This document shows, in pieces, positions 34,785 through 43,355 of a stretch of 64,000 bases of DNA (its first letter is position 1; each line of letters starts with the position of its first letter). The translations under genes and the position numbers were made by a program. Source of the DNA: Schauerella fraxinea (lineage in GTDB: Bacteria; Pseudomonadota; Gammaproteobacteria; Burkholderiales; Burkholderiaceae_B); contig JAVDKL010000001.1 of the NCBI GenBank assembly GCA_030849965.1, forward strand, positions 1,160,554 to 1,224,553, read 5' to 3'. The notes below the pieces were generated by a model that was not told where the DNA came from, made no database searches, and saw only the letters and a list, made by a program, of their open reading frames with translations.

Positions 34785-35771
34785 ATGACAAAGCATCCCC
34801 TGAAGACCTTTATGGCCGCGCTCGGCACGGTGGCCTGCCTCGCCTTGCCCGCCGGCGTGCTGGCCGCAGACTCGGCCTGGCCGCAACGGCCGATCACGAT
34901 GATCGTGCCCTTTCCACCGGGCGGCCCCACCGATCTGGTCGCCCGCGTGCTGGCCAAGCAATTGACCGATCAACTGGGTCAGACCATCGTGGTCGAAAAC
35001 AAGGGCGGCGCCAATGGCAACATCGGCATGCAAGCGGCCGCGCTGGCCAAGCCCGATGGCTATACGGTGCTCTACAACACCTCATCGATTGCACTGAGCC
35101 CCAACCTGTATGCGAGTCTGGCGTTCGATCCCGCCAAGGACTTCACTGCTGTGTCGTCGACGGCCGTGATCCCACTCGTGCTGCTCGTCCATCCCTCGGT
35201 GCCCGCCACCGACCTGAAGTCCTTCATCGATTACGCCAAATCGAAAGACGGCGGTTTATCGTATGCGTCAGCAGGCGCCGGCAACGTCACGCATCTGGGC
35301 GCGTATCTGTTTTTGCAATCGGTGGGGGTGCGTGCCACGCACGTGCCCTATCGTGGCAGCGCACCGGCGATGACGGATCTTGTGGGTGGGCAAGTGCAAT
35401 TCAGCACCAATACGCTGAACGACTCGCTGCCCTTCATCCGCGACAATCGCGTGCGTGCGTTGGCGGTGACGAGCAAGGTACGCAGCGATCGCTTACCCGA
35501 TGTGCCAACGGTTGCCGAAGCGGCCATACCGGGATTTGAAGTGGGCGCCTGGCAAGGAATTGTGGTGCCGGCAGGCACCCCACAAGCGATCGTGCAAAAA
35601 CTCAACGCCGAGATCGGCCGTGCGCTCAAGTCGGACGAGATGCAGAAGCAACTCGCCTTGCAAGGCGCGCAGGCCCTGGGCTCAACGCCCGAGGCCTACG
35701 CGCAGTACATCAAGAGCGAAACCGCCCGTTGGGGCGAGGTGGTCAAGGCCGCGGGGGTGAAGCTGGACTGA
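34785..35771 (+). CDS. Bug/TctC-family periplasmic binding protein
   Basis: This 328-residue exported protein has a signal peptide ending VLA and the Bug-family blocks WPQRPITMIVPFPPGGPTD, VVENKGGANGNIGMQAAA and FEVGAWQGIVVPAGTP. No TctA/TctB membrane genes are present, so it is an orphan, as many are in Burkholderiales. It probably binds a carboxylic acid handled by the CaiB/MaoC enzymes upstream. The 3' end overlaps proV by 29 bases tail-to-tail. Confidence 0.94.
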   Translation: MTKHPLKTFMAALGTVACLALPAGVLAADSAWPQRPITMIVPFPPGGPTDLVARVLAKQLTDQLGQTIVVENKGGANGNIGMQAAALAKPDGYTVLYNTSSIALSPNLYASLAFDPAKDFTAVSSTAVIPLVLLVHPSVPATDLKSFIDYAKSKDGGLSYASAGAGNVTHLGAYLFLQSVGVRATHVPYRGSAPAMTDLVGGQVQFSTNTLNDSLPFIRDNRVRALAVTSKVRSDRLPDVPTVAEAAIPGFEVGAWQGIVVPAGTPQAIVQKLNAEIGRALKSDEMQKQLALQGAQALGSTPEAYAQYIKSETARWGEVVKAAGVKLD

Positions 35772-37200
35772 CCTTGGCGGGGCCGGCGTCCTGCGCGTCG
35801 GCCACGGCCTGGGCATCGACGCGCGGTACGCCGGCGGCTTGTTCGGCGGCGCCTTGCGTGTTGACGAGGCTCCCGTCGGCCCCATGCACGTCGGCCCCAC
35901 GCACCTCGGCAGATTGCCCGTCGGCGGCCATCGCGTTATTGCGCAATTCCTCTTGCGACACCGGCACCACCGCATCCACTGGCGACGTCGCCGCCATCTC
36001 GTCGGCCTGGGCCTCACCATCATCCACCGGCGTAGGATTGACGAGCTCGACCACCTTGCGGCGTGACAGCATGCCGACGAACTCATCGTTTTCGTCGGTC
36101 ACCGCCATCGGCTCATTGCTGTTGAGCAATTTGGCCAGCACTTCATCCAGGCCGGCCGTGGACGGCACCGTGGTCAGGTCTTCCACGAAGCGAGCGATAT
36201 CGCGGGCGTTTTCGCCCACTGCACGGCGGGCCGCGTCCAGCGTCAACACACCAGCCAGGCGTTTGCCGTCCAGCACTGGCGCATAGCGCCAATCCAGCGC
36301 CTGCAAGCGTTCGAGCACATGCGCCGGGCGCGAACGCATCGTGAGCGTCAAGCGCGGCGGATTGACCGCGTGCGTGGCATTGAGCACCTTGCCGCGGTTC
36401 ACATCCTGCAGGAACGCCTGCACATAATCGGTGGCCGGGTTGAGCAGAATATCTTCAGGCGTGCCCTCCTGCACCAGCTCGCCGTCTTTCAGGATCGCGA
36501 TTCGATTACCCAGGCGCAACGCCTCATCCAGATCGTGAGTGATGAACACGATGGTTTTGTTCAACCGGGCCTGCAACTGCAGCAGGTGATCCTGCATTTC
36601 GCGGCGAATCAGCGGATCGAGCGCCGAGAAGGCCTCATCCATCAACAGGATCTCGGCGTCGGTGGCGAGCGCACGGGCCAAGCCCACACGTTGCTGCATG
36701 CCGCCCGACAACTGATGCGGATACTGGCTTTCGAAACCTGCCAGACCCACTTGCTCCAACCAGCTGCGCGCCGTGGCCTCGCGGGTTTTGCGATCCACGC
36801 CTTGCACCGTCAAACCATATGCCGCGTTATCCAGCACCGTGCGATGGGGAAACAGGCCGAAGCGCTGAAACACCATGCTCATCTTCTTTTGACGGAAGCG
36901 CTCGAGGTCGCGGTTGTTGAGCTTCATCACATCCTCGCCATCGACCAGGATCTGGCCGGAGGTAGGATCGATCAGGCGATTGAAGTGGCGAATCAACGTC
37001 GACTTACCCGAGCCCGACAGGCCCATGATGACGTAGATGCTGCCTTCTTCGATCGACAGGCTGATGTCGCGCAAACCGAGCGTGTGACCGCTCTTGGCCA
37101 ACAGGTCATCCTTGCCGATGCCGCCTTGCGCTTCAGCCAGCCACTTCTTCGGATTGGAGCCGAAGACTTTGTAGATGTTCTTGACTTCGATCTTGCTCAT
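35743..37200 (-). CDS. proV: Glycine betaine/proline ABC transporter ATP-binding protein
   Basis: This 485-residue ATPase of the osmoprotectant importer has Walker A GLSGSGKST, signature LSGGMQQRVGLARAL and Walker B ILLMDEAFSALDP. A pair of CBS domains follows (about 275-390), which in this family sense ionic strength. A further tail of about 90 residues, rich in Ala, Asp, Val and Gly, is unlike ProV and looks disordered. The start overlaps the proW stop by four bases. Confidence 0.93.
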   Translation of the reverse strand: MSKIEVKNIYKVFGSNPKKWLAEAQGGIGKDDLLAKSGHTLGLRDISLSIEEGSIYVIMGLSGSGKSTLIRHFNRLIDPTSGQILVDGEDVMKLNNRDLERFRQKKMSMVFQRFGLFPHRTVLDNAAYGLTVQGVDRKTREATARSWLEQVGLAGFESQYPHQLSGGMQQRVGLARALATDAEILLMDEAFSALDPLIRREMQDHLLQLQARLNKTIVFITHDLDEALRLGNRIAILKDGELVQEGTPEDILLNPATDYVQAFLQDVNRGKVLNATHAVNPPRLTLTMRSRPAHVLERLQALDWRYAPVLDGKRLAGVLTLDAARRAVGENARDIARFVEDLTTVPSTAGLDEVLAKLLNSNEPMAVTDENDEFVGMLSRRKVVELVNPTPVDDGEAQADEMAATSPVDAVVPVSQEELRNNAMAADGQSAEVRGADVHGADGSLVNTQGAAEQAAGVPRVDAQAVADAQDAGPAKVSPASPPRP

Positions 37201-38057
37201 CGTTGGCCTCCTTGGCGACGGACACGGTGTCCATAGGATTGGGTGATACGGTCGAACAGCACGGCGAGCACGACAATGCCCAGCCCGGCCAGCAACCCTC
37301 GTCCCACCTCAAGGCGGTTGATGCCCAACAACACTTCATAACCCAGCCCGCGCGCACCGATCATCGAGGCAATCACCACCATCGACAACGCCATCATCGT
37401 GGTCTGGTTGATCCCGGCCATGATGTTGGGCAGCGCCAGCGGCAATTGCACGCCGAACAACTGCTGGCGCGACGAGGCGCCAAACGCACGCGAAGCTTCG
37501 AGCACTTCACGATCGACCAGACGAATACCCAGATCGGTCAAGCGGATGAGCGGCGGTACGGCATAGATCACCGTGGCGATCAGCGCGGGAATCTTGCCCA
37601 GGCCGAACAGCATCACGACCGGGATCAGATACACGAAGCTCGGCATGGTTTGCATGACGTCGAGCACCGGCAGCATGATCGAACGCAGCCAATTGATGCG
37701 CGCCATCAGGATGCCGAGTGGAATGCCCACCAGCACCGAAAGCAGTGTGGCCATGATCATGAGCGACAGCGTCTGCATGCCGGCGTCCCACAACCCCAGC
37801 ACACCCAACAGGCAAAGCAGCGCGCCCATGGCGAGGCTGAAGCCGATGCGACGGCTGACGCCGAAGGCGATGACGATGGCAGCGATGACCACCACCCACC
37901 ACGGCGTATTGCGCAGCAATTGTTCGAGCCAGACCAGCACATCCAGGATCGGCTGCGACAGATCCTCGAGATGACTGGCGTAATTCTCGACCAGATGATC
38001 GACGAAGCCGTCGATCGCCCCGCGCACGGCGCGGGCAGGAATAATTTCGGGAAACAT
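37197..38057 (-). CDS. proW: Glycine betaine/proline ABC transporter permease
   Basis: This 286-residue inner-membrane subunit has six to seven hydrophobic helices; the coupling loop is EASRAFGASSRQQLFGVQL. MALPNIMAGINQTTMMALSM-like sequence (LALPNIMAGINQTTMMALS) is diagnostic of the ProW/OpuAB group. It overlaps proV by four bases and follows proX after about 190 bases that contain a hairpin. A 12-base palindrome (ACTCCGCGGAGT) includes the ribosome-binding GGAG. Confidence 0.94.
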   Translation of the reverse strand: MFPEIIPARAVRGAIDGFVDHLVENYASHLEDLSQPILDVLVWLEQLLRNTPWWVVVIAAIVIAFGVSRRIGFSLAMGALLCLLGVLGLWDAGMQTLSLMIMATLLSVLVGIPLGILMARINWLRSIMLPVLDVMQTMPSFVYLIPVVMLFGLGKIPALIATVIYAVPPLIRLTDLGIRLVDREVLEASRAFGASSRQQLFGVQLPLALPNIMAGINQTTMMALSMVVIASMIGARGLGYEVLLGINRLEVGRGLLAGLGIVVLAVLFDRITQSYGHRVRRQGGQR

Positions 38058-38208
38058 GAATAAAACTCCGCGGAGTCACGCCAGGGGCGGCGCAACTAGC
38101 AAGCCGCGCGCCGCAAACCGGCATGGGGAGGAGAAAAACGACACCGGCCACGCACTGGCACCGGCAATGAAAAGAAAAAATCGAAACGGGAGACACCGCT
38201 TCGATCAT

Positions 38209-38235
38209 GGGCGTGCGCCGTCTGGCGGCACGCCC
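38209..38235 (-). other. Stem-loop between proX and proW
   Basis: An outer 8-bp stem (GGGCGTGC / GCACGCCC) and an inner 3-bp stem form a hairpin 12 bases after the proX stop. No T-tract follows. It resembles structures that keep binding-protein mRNA in excess of permease mRNA. Confidence 0.5.
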
Positions 38236-38246
38236 GAGTCACGTTA

Positions 38247-39245
38247 TTACAAGGCCGCCTGCACGCGTTGGGCGACGTCAGCCGGCACCCACTTGGTCCA
38301 CACGTCCTGCTGGTTTTTGAGGAACCAGGTCGAGATGTCTTTCGAATCGTCGCCCGACTCTTCCATATGCGCCAACGTCTTGTCGATCACGTCGGTGGGC
38401 ACGGACATCTTCGAGAAGAATGCCGTGAGCTTGGGCGCGTCTTGCATGAACTTGGCATTCAACGCGGTGAACACCGGATTTTCCGGATAGGCGCTGGGCT
38501 CGGGATTGGCGCAGTTGGGCGACGTCAGGCACTTGTGCTTTTCGGCGTCATAGGGCGGCAAGTCGAGCTTGACCAGATCCAGCGCGCCCACCAGCGGCGT
38601 CGGATACCAGTAGTAGAAAACGATATTTTGCTTGCGCTTGTACGCCGACATCAACGCGGCTTTCTGTGCGGCACCGGTTCCCGGCGAGTACAACGTGTAG
38701 CTCTCGTCGAGCTTCAATGCGCGATAGAGATTGCTGCTGGCGACTTCGCAGCCCCAGCCTGCCGGGCAACCGTAGAAACGGCCCTTGCCGGGTTCTTCGC
38801 GATCCTTGAATTCGTCCTTGTACTTCGGCAGGTCGGCCGCGCTTTTCAGCTCCGGCAGACGATCGGCCGTGTACTTCGGGATGAACCAGGCTTCGCCGCC
38901 GGTGTACAGATCGGCGACCCGCTTGACCTTGCCCCCTTTCTCGGCGCGTTCCCACGGCTCGGCCACGCTGTTGAGCCAGACCTCGGTGTTGACATCCAGG
39001 TCACCGCGCTCGAGCGCGGCCAACGCCGGCAATGTCTCGGTGGGCAGCACTTGGGTCTTGCAACCGTAGCCCTTCTCGACGATGAAGCGTTGCACGTCAG
39101 CCAGAACCAGGTTGGACTCCCAGTTCATGCCGCCGAAATTGACCGGGCGGTTGACTTCACACGTGGGGGTATCGGCGGCTTGGGCGGCACCGCAGGCGGC
39201 GAACAAGGCAGCGGCGATGGCAAGATGCTTGGGGGAAAACGACAT
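38247..39245 (-). CDS. proX: Glycine betaine ABC transporter periplasmic binding protein
   Basis: This 332-residue exported protein has a signal peptide ending AQA. Family blocks include VNFGGMNWESNLVLADVQRF at the mature start and FYYWYPTPLVGALDLVKL, whose aromatic cluster suits quaternary-amine binding. It has four cysteines in the middle and C-terminal parts (YGCPAGWGCE and HKCLTSPNC), which could form disulfides. It is the first gene of the proX-proW-proV operon. Confidence 0.94.
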   Translation of the reverse strand: MSFSPKHLAIAAALFAACGAAQAADTPTCEVNRPVNFGGMNWESNLVLADVQRFIVEKGYGCKTQVLPTETLPALAALERGDLDVNTEVWLNSVAEPWERAEKGGKVKRVADLYTGGEAWFIPKYTADRLPELKSAADLPKYKDEFKDREEPGKGRFYGCPAGWGCEVASSNLYRALKLDESYTLYSPGTGAAQKAALMSAYKRKQNIVFYYWYPTPLVGALDLVKLDLPPYDAEKHKCLTSPNCANPEPSAYPENPVFTALNAKFMQDAPKLTAFFSKMSVPTDVIDKTLAHMEESGDDSKDISTWFLKNQQDVWTKWVPADVAQRVQAAL

Positions 39246-39983
39246 GGGATGAAATCTCCTATAGGTGGCAGACCGAACCTGCCCCTCGCGGGGCGATTCG
39301 ATCCTGGCGCTAAAGGGGAATGCATGGGGCGCAATGCCCTAACAGACCGGCTAGCAGGTGGGCTGGATCGAGGGATCCAAAACCCGCGCAAGGCGCATCG
39401 GGATAACGCGGCGGTGCATGGCGTGTATTACGGGAACACACTGCACCGCGCAGGCGTCGGACCGGGCAAGCCTGAAGAGGCGATGCCGATCGCAATCTCA
39501 ATGTGCGAAAGATGGGTGCAACTGAACGACGAAGACAGCATTTTAGACAAAAGTTTACGTCGCGCCAAATCCAACGGCCGTTTTCCGTAACATTTCGCGC
39601 AATTTTGGGCCGTTTCCCAGGGGTGGCCTCCCCTCGCCCCGCCTATCCAGTAAAGAGAAGGTCGATCAGGTCAGTTGCATTGAGTGACAAAATAGCATCC
39701 CGGCCGGCTTGCGCGACGGGAACTTACTACTAACTGAATGAAGCAAAATTACGGTGTTAAAAATGGCGCGCCGCAGCATCGACATGAACATTGGCCGGTG
39801 TCAATGTCGGTGCAGTTGCCGGCCGCAGCGATGGGTGCCGGTGGGGCTGTCGGTGTTGCTGTCGGTGTTGCTGTAGCTGTAGCTGTCGCCGTCAGTGTCA
39901 GTGTCGATGCAGGTTTCGGTGCAGATGTCGGCCGCAGCCCGGGATGTCAGCCCCAGCGATACTGCCGACACCACAAAGGATCG
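39246..39983. other. 738-bp region without a convincing gene
   Basis: This stretch lies between proX (upstream side) and the end of cfa. Short open frames exist on both strands but none has a good start, composition or recognisable product. The part nearest proX should contain its promoter; the part nearest cfa holds a hexamer repeat tract. Confidence 0.6.
39846..39905. repeat. Hexamer-based simple repeat tract
   Basis: The 12-base unit GCTGTCGGTGTT occurs twice (39846-39869). It is followed by GCTGTA twice, GCTGTC, GCCGTC and AGTGTC twice, ending at 39905. It lies about 80 bases beyond the cfa stop. It could be a degraded low-complexity coding tail or a simple sequence repeat. Confidence 0.7.
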
Positions 39984-41291
39984 TCAGGCCTTTCTGATGA
40001 TGTAGTCCTGCTCGACCGATTCGATCTGGGCCTCTCCCTCCGCATAGATATAGTCGCGGCGCCAGGGGTATGCGAGATCGGCGGGATCATCCAGCTCATC
40101 GCTGCGCCCGGTCGCAGGCGGTTGCGCCAGAATCTGATGCAGTTCCAACCAACCGTGCTCGAACCCCATCGCGCATCCCGCCAGATAGATCCGATACGCA
40201 CGCAGCGAACGTTCGCCCTGCTCGCCCACGAGCACTTGACGCGCCTCGTCCATCCGCGCCTCGAGCGCATCGCTCCATGCCCACAAGGTGCGGGCGTAAT
40301 GCGGGCGTAGGTTTTCAACGTCCACGGCCTCGAGACTGCCGTTGGTCATCGCCTCGAGCACACGGCTGACATGGGTCAGTTCGCCGCCGGGGAAGATATA
40401 GCGCTCGATGAACTCGCCCATGCCGTTGCCCAGCTCGGCGTTGCGTACGCCGGCGGCCGTGATGCCATGATTGAGCACCAGCCCGCCAGGACGCAGCAAG
40501 CCGTTGAGCTTGGCGAAGTAATTGACGAGTTGGGCGCGCCCAACGTGCTCGAACATCCCCACCGAGGCGATCTTGTCGAACGGCTGCGCCGGATCGAGCG
40601 TGCGGTAGTCGCGCAGCTCCATGCGAACGCGTCCGGAAAGGCCTTTCTCCTCGATCAAACGATTGACGTGCGCGTGCTGGTTGCGTGACAGCGTGATGCC
40701 GGTGGCGTCCACACCGTAGTGTTCAGCGGCCCACAACAGCAACCCCCCCCAGCCCGCCCCCACATCCAGAAACCGCTCGCCGGCCGTCAGGCGCAGCTTG
40801 CGGCAGATGTGATCGAGCTTGGCCTCCTGCGCCTGGGCCAGCCCCATGTCGGGCGTGCGGTAGTACGCGCACGAATAGACGCGCCGCGGATCCAGCCAGA
40901 GCGCATAGAAATCGTCGGAGAGGTCGTAGTGAAATTCAATCTGCTTGGCATCGCGTTCGATCGAATGGCGCCAGACCGACATCACCCGCTTGACGATATC
41001 GGTCAGCCAGCCGCCCCGCGCGGCCTCGACGGGCGAACCCGGCAATATTGCGGCCGCCGCGCGCATGACGTCGTGCATCGGGCCTTCGATATCGACCCGC
41101 CCCTCGACGTAATCCTGCCCCAGCACGCCCACATCGCCACTGGCTAAGTGTGCCAGCGCCTTCACATCCTTGACCGTGAAAGTGACCTGTTCGTCAGGCG
41201 GCCCGAGCCGTGCGCCATCAGGAAGAATCAGGGCCACACGGACCGGCAAACTCTTCAACTTTCGATCAACAGCAGACTGCAACGGATTCAC
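39984..41291 (-). CDS. cfa: Cyclopropane-fatty-acyl-phospholipid synthase
   Basis: This 435-residue SAM-dependent enzyme adds a methylene to unsaturated acyl chains of membrane phospholipids, usually on entry to stationary phase or under acid stress. The SAM site reads FLDVGAGWGGLLLWAAEHYG, followed by GITLSRNQHAHVNRLIEEKG. FEHVGRAQLVNYFAKLNGLL is also typical. The N-terminal 100 residues form the lipid-binding domain of the family. It is divergent from the Bcr/CflA exporter. Confidence 0.94.
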   Translation of the reverse strand: MNPLQSAVDRKLKSLPVRVALILPDGARLGPPDEQVTFTVKDVKALAHLASGDVGVLGQDYVEGRVDIEGPMHDVMRAAAAILPGSPVEAARGGWLTDIVKRVMSVWRHSIERDAKQIEFHYDLSDDFYALWLDPRRVYSCAYYRTPDMGLAQAQEAKLDHICRKLRLTAGERFLDVGAGWGGLLLWAAEHYGVDATGITLSRNQHAHVNRLIEEKGLSGRVRMELRDYRTLDPAQPFDKIASVGMFEHVGRAQLVNYFAKLNGLLRPGGLVLNHGITAAGVRNAELGNGMGEFIERYIFPGGELTHVSRVLEAMTNGSLEAVDVENLRPHYARTLWAWSDALEARMDEARQVLVGEQGERSLRAYRIYLAGCAMGFEHGWLELHQILAQPPATGRSDELDDPADLAYPWRRDYIYAEGEAQIESVEQDYIIRKA

Positions 41292-41404
41292 GATGCCCTC
41301 TCCAATAGGTCGGTACGAGCGACTTTATCGGAAAAAAGCGTAAACCTGTATGTAAGGTGCCACATGATAAAGTTACCGGTCGTACCGCCGTCACCCCACA
41401 GACC

Positions 41405-42598
41405 ATGCCCCCTTCCCGTTTTGCCGCCAGCCTGCCAGGATGGCTGATCCTCATGGGCGCGCTGACGGCCATCGGTCCATTCTCGATCGATATGTATCTG
41501 CCGACGTTCCCGCGGATTGCTACGGACCTGATGGTGTCGCGCGGCGACGTTGAACGTACGCTGGCCGCCTACCTTGTCGGGCTGGCCACGTCGCAGATTT
41601 TCTACGGTCCCATCAGCGACCGGTTCGGGCGACGTATTCCTTTGATGGTCGGCTTGACCATCTATATGTGTGCATCGCTGGGCTGTGCGCTCGCCGGCTC
41701 GATCGAAGCGCTCACCTTCTGGCGCTTCGTCCAGGCCATTGGCGGCGCTGCCGGCATTGTGATTCCGCGAGCGGTGATCCGCGACAATTACGACACACAG
41801 CAGTCGGCCCGCGCGCTGTCGCTCCTGATGCTCATCATGGGGCTGGCGCCGATTCTGGCGCCCATCGTCGGGGGTCAGGTCGTCAGCTTTACCACGTGGC
41901 GGGCGTTGTTCTGGATCATGCTGTTCGCGGGCGCCGCCCTGATGCTGTCCGTGATCTTCATCATGCGCGAAACGCTGGCCCCCGAGCGCGTCGTTACCTT
42001 GAGCTGGGCCAATATCATCGGCAACTTCCGCGCGTTGCTCAAGGATCGCGGGTTCGTGGCCCACAGCTTTGCCGGCGGCATGGGGCAAGCGGGAATGTTT
42101 GCGTACATCATCGGCTCGCCGCGGGTGTTCATCGAGGTTTATCACGTCGATCCGAAATGGTATGGCGTGTTGTTCGGCATCAACGCCATCAGCCTGATTG
42201 CGGCGTCGCAAGTGAGCGCCAAGCTGCTGCGCACCTATAAACCGCAGCAGTTGCAGCGCCCGGCGCTCAACTTCCTGGCCTGTGCCGGCGTCGCCACCTG
42301 TGCACTGAGCGTGGCGGGTGTGATGACGCTGCCGATTCTGATGGTGTGCCTGATGTGCTACATGGCGTGCCAGGGGTTCGTGAATCCCAATTCGGCGGCC
42401 TTGGCACTATCCGATCAGGGCAAGCGCCTGGGCGCGGCATCGGCGCTCTTGGGTACGCTGCAGTTCACCTGCGGCGCCACTGCCGGACTCTTCGTGAGCA
42501 TCTGGCAGACCGAATCTGCCCTGCCGCTTGCCACGATTATGGGCATTTGTGCCAGCTTGTCGTGGTTCTCTGGCCGCATTGCACGTCGCGCGACTTGA
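41405..42598 (+). CDS. Bcr/CflA-family drug efflux MFS transporter
   Basis: This 397-residue (from ATG 41405) twelve-helix exporter belongs to the Bcr/CflA subfamily. The diagnostic first helix and loop are ALTAIGPFSIDMYLPTFPRI, and the TM2-TM3 loop is GPISDRFGRRIPLM. A GTG at 41357 would add 16 residues and cannot be excluded; neither start has a strong ribosome-binding site. Substrates of such proteins include bicyclomycin and chloramphenicol, but specificity cannot be read here. Confidence 0.92.
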   Translation: MPPSRFAASLPGWLILMGALTAIGPFSIDMYLPTFPRIATDLMVSRGDVERTLAAYLVGLATSQIFYGPISDRFGRRIPLMVGLTIYMCASLGCALAGSIEALTFWRFVQAIGGAAGIVIPRAVIRDNYDTQQSARALSLLMLIMGLAPILAPIVGGQVVSFTTWRALFWIMLFAGAALMLSVIFIMRETLAPERVVTLSWANIIGNFRALLKDRGFVAHSFAGGMGQAGMFAYIIGSPRVFIEVYHVDPKWYGVLFGINAISLIAASQVSAKLLRTYKPQQLQRPALNFLACAGVATCALSVAGVMTLPILMVCLMCYMACQGFVNPNSAALALSDQGKRLGAASALLGTLQFTCGATAGLFVSIWQTESALPLATIMGICASLSWFSGRIARRAT

Positions 42599-42624
42599 TT
42601 ACTGAGCCTTTTTCGTTTTAGAAT
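42595..42624 (+). promoter_or_regulatory. Candidate sigma-70 promoter of rpmB-rpmG
   Basis: TTGATT (42595-42600) and TAGAAT (42619-42624) are separated by 18 bases. The -35 overlaps the stop codon of the exporter gene. It would give a leader of about 200 bases before rpmB. The leader has no obvious open frame on the plus strand. Confidence 0.5.
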
Positions 42625-42831
42625 CTACGGCTTAACCAAAACTTTTCGTATGGAGCGCGCAGTCGGCGCTTCATTACACAGATCGCCTTTACGGCCTTGC
42701 CCCCAATCTGCGTGACCTTAACGCGGATGTATTTTCGGCAGAAGCAGGTTTGCAATTCACGTTTGCGGCCTCGGATGAAAAAATACTGAAGGCAATGCCG
42801 GCTTGGCAGCTTCATTTAAAGAGGTGCAATG

Positions 42832-43068
42832 ATGGCACGCGTATGCCAAGTAACCGGCAAGGGCCCCATGGTGGGCAACAATGTTTCGCACGCGAACAAC
42901 AAAACCAAGCGTCGCTTCCTCCCCAACCTGCAATCGCGCCGGTTCTGGGTTGAGAGCGAAAACCGCTGGGTACGTCTGCGCGTTTCCGCCAACGCGATCC
43001 GCACGATCGACAAGAACGGTATCGAATCCGTCCTGGCCGACCTGCGTGCTCGTGGCGAACTGGCCTAA
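42832..43068 (+). CDS. rpmB: 50S ribosomal protein L28
   Basis: This 78-residue L28 starts [20 protein letters not shown] and continues with [19 protein letters not shown]. An ATG three bases earlier is possible, but the canonical protein begins MARVCQ. GAGGTG precedes it. It is followed by rpmG after 37 bases, the standard pair. Confidence 0.97.
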   Translation: MARVCQVTGKGPMVGNNVSHANNKTKRRFLPNLQSRRFWVESENRWVRLRVSANAIRTIDKNGIESVLADLRARGELA

Positions 43069-43105
43069 TCGGCCCCTCCTAACCAGAACCTAACAGGAGC
43101 CCGAC

Positions 43106-43273
43106 ATGGCCAAAGGTATCCGCGAAAAGATCAAGCTCGAGTCGACCGCCGGCACGGGCCATTTCTACACCACGACGAAAAACAAGCGCACCATGCCCGA
43201 GAAGATGCTGATCAAGAAATTTGATCCCGTCGTTCGCAAGCATGTTGACTACAAGGAAACCAAGCTCAAGTAA
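43106..43273 (+). CDS. rpmG: 50S ribosomal protein L33
   Basis: This 55-residue protein starts [20 protein letters not shown] and ends with [14 protein letters not shown], typical of L33. It is the cysteine-free form (no CxxC zinc motif), so it does not bind zinc. AGGAG lies seven to eight bases before the ATG. A strong terminator follows. Confidence 0.97.
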   Translation: MAKGIREKIKLESTAGTGHFYTTTKNKRTMPEKMLIKKFDPVVRKHVDYKETKLK

Positions 43274-43320
43274 GCTTGGCATCCGGCCACGCGCCCTAGC
43301 GGCAGCGATGGTTTCGTCTC

Positions 43321-43348
43321 AAAAAAGGCTCCCTCGGGAGCCTTTTTT
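43321..43348. terminator. Bidirectional intrinsic terminator
   Basis: Six A, stem GGCTCC, loop CTCG, stem GGAGCC, six T. It ends the rpmB-rpmG transcript on the plus strand and the phospholipase transcript on the minus strand, whose stop is only eight bases away. Confidence 0.92.
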
Positions 43349-43355
43349 GTATGGA

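Noticed and set aside
39503-39733. Short plus-strand frame of 76 codons in the proX-cfa gap
   Set aside because: No ribosome-binding site, no domain and Arg-rich shadow-like composition.
39738-40310. Plus-strand frame encoding a Val-Gly-Val-Ala repeat
   Set aside because: The repeat comes from the hexamer tract and the rest is antisense to the end of cfa.
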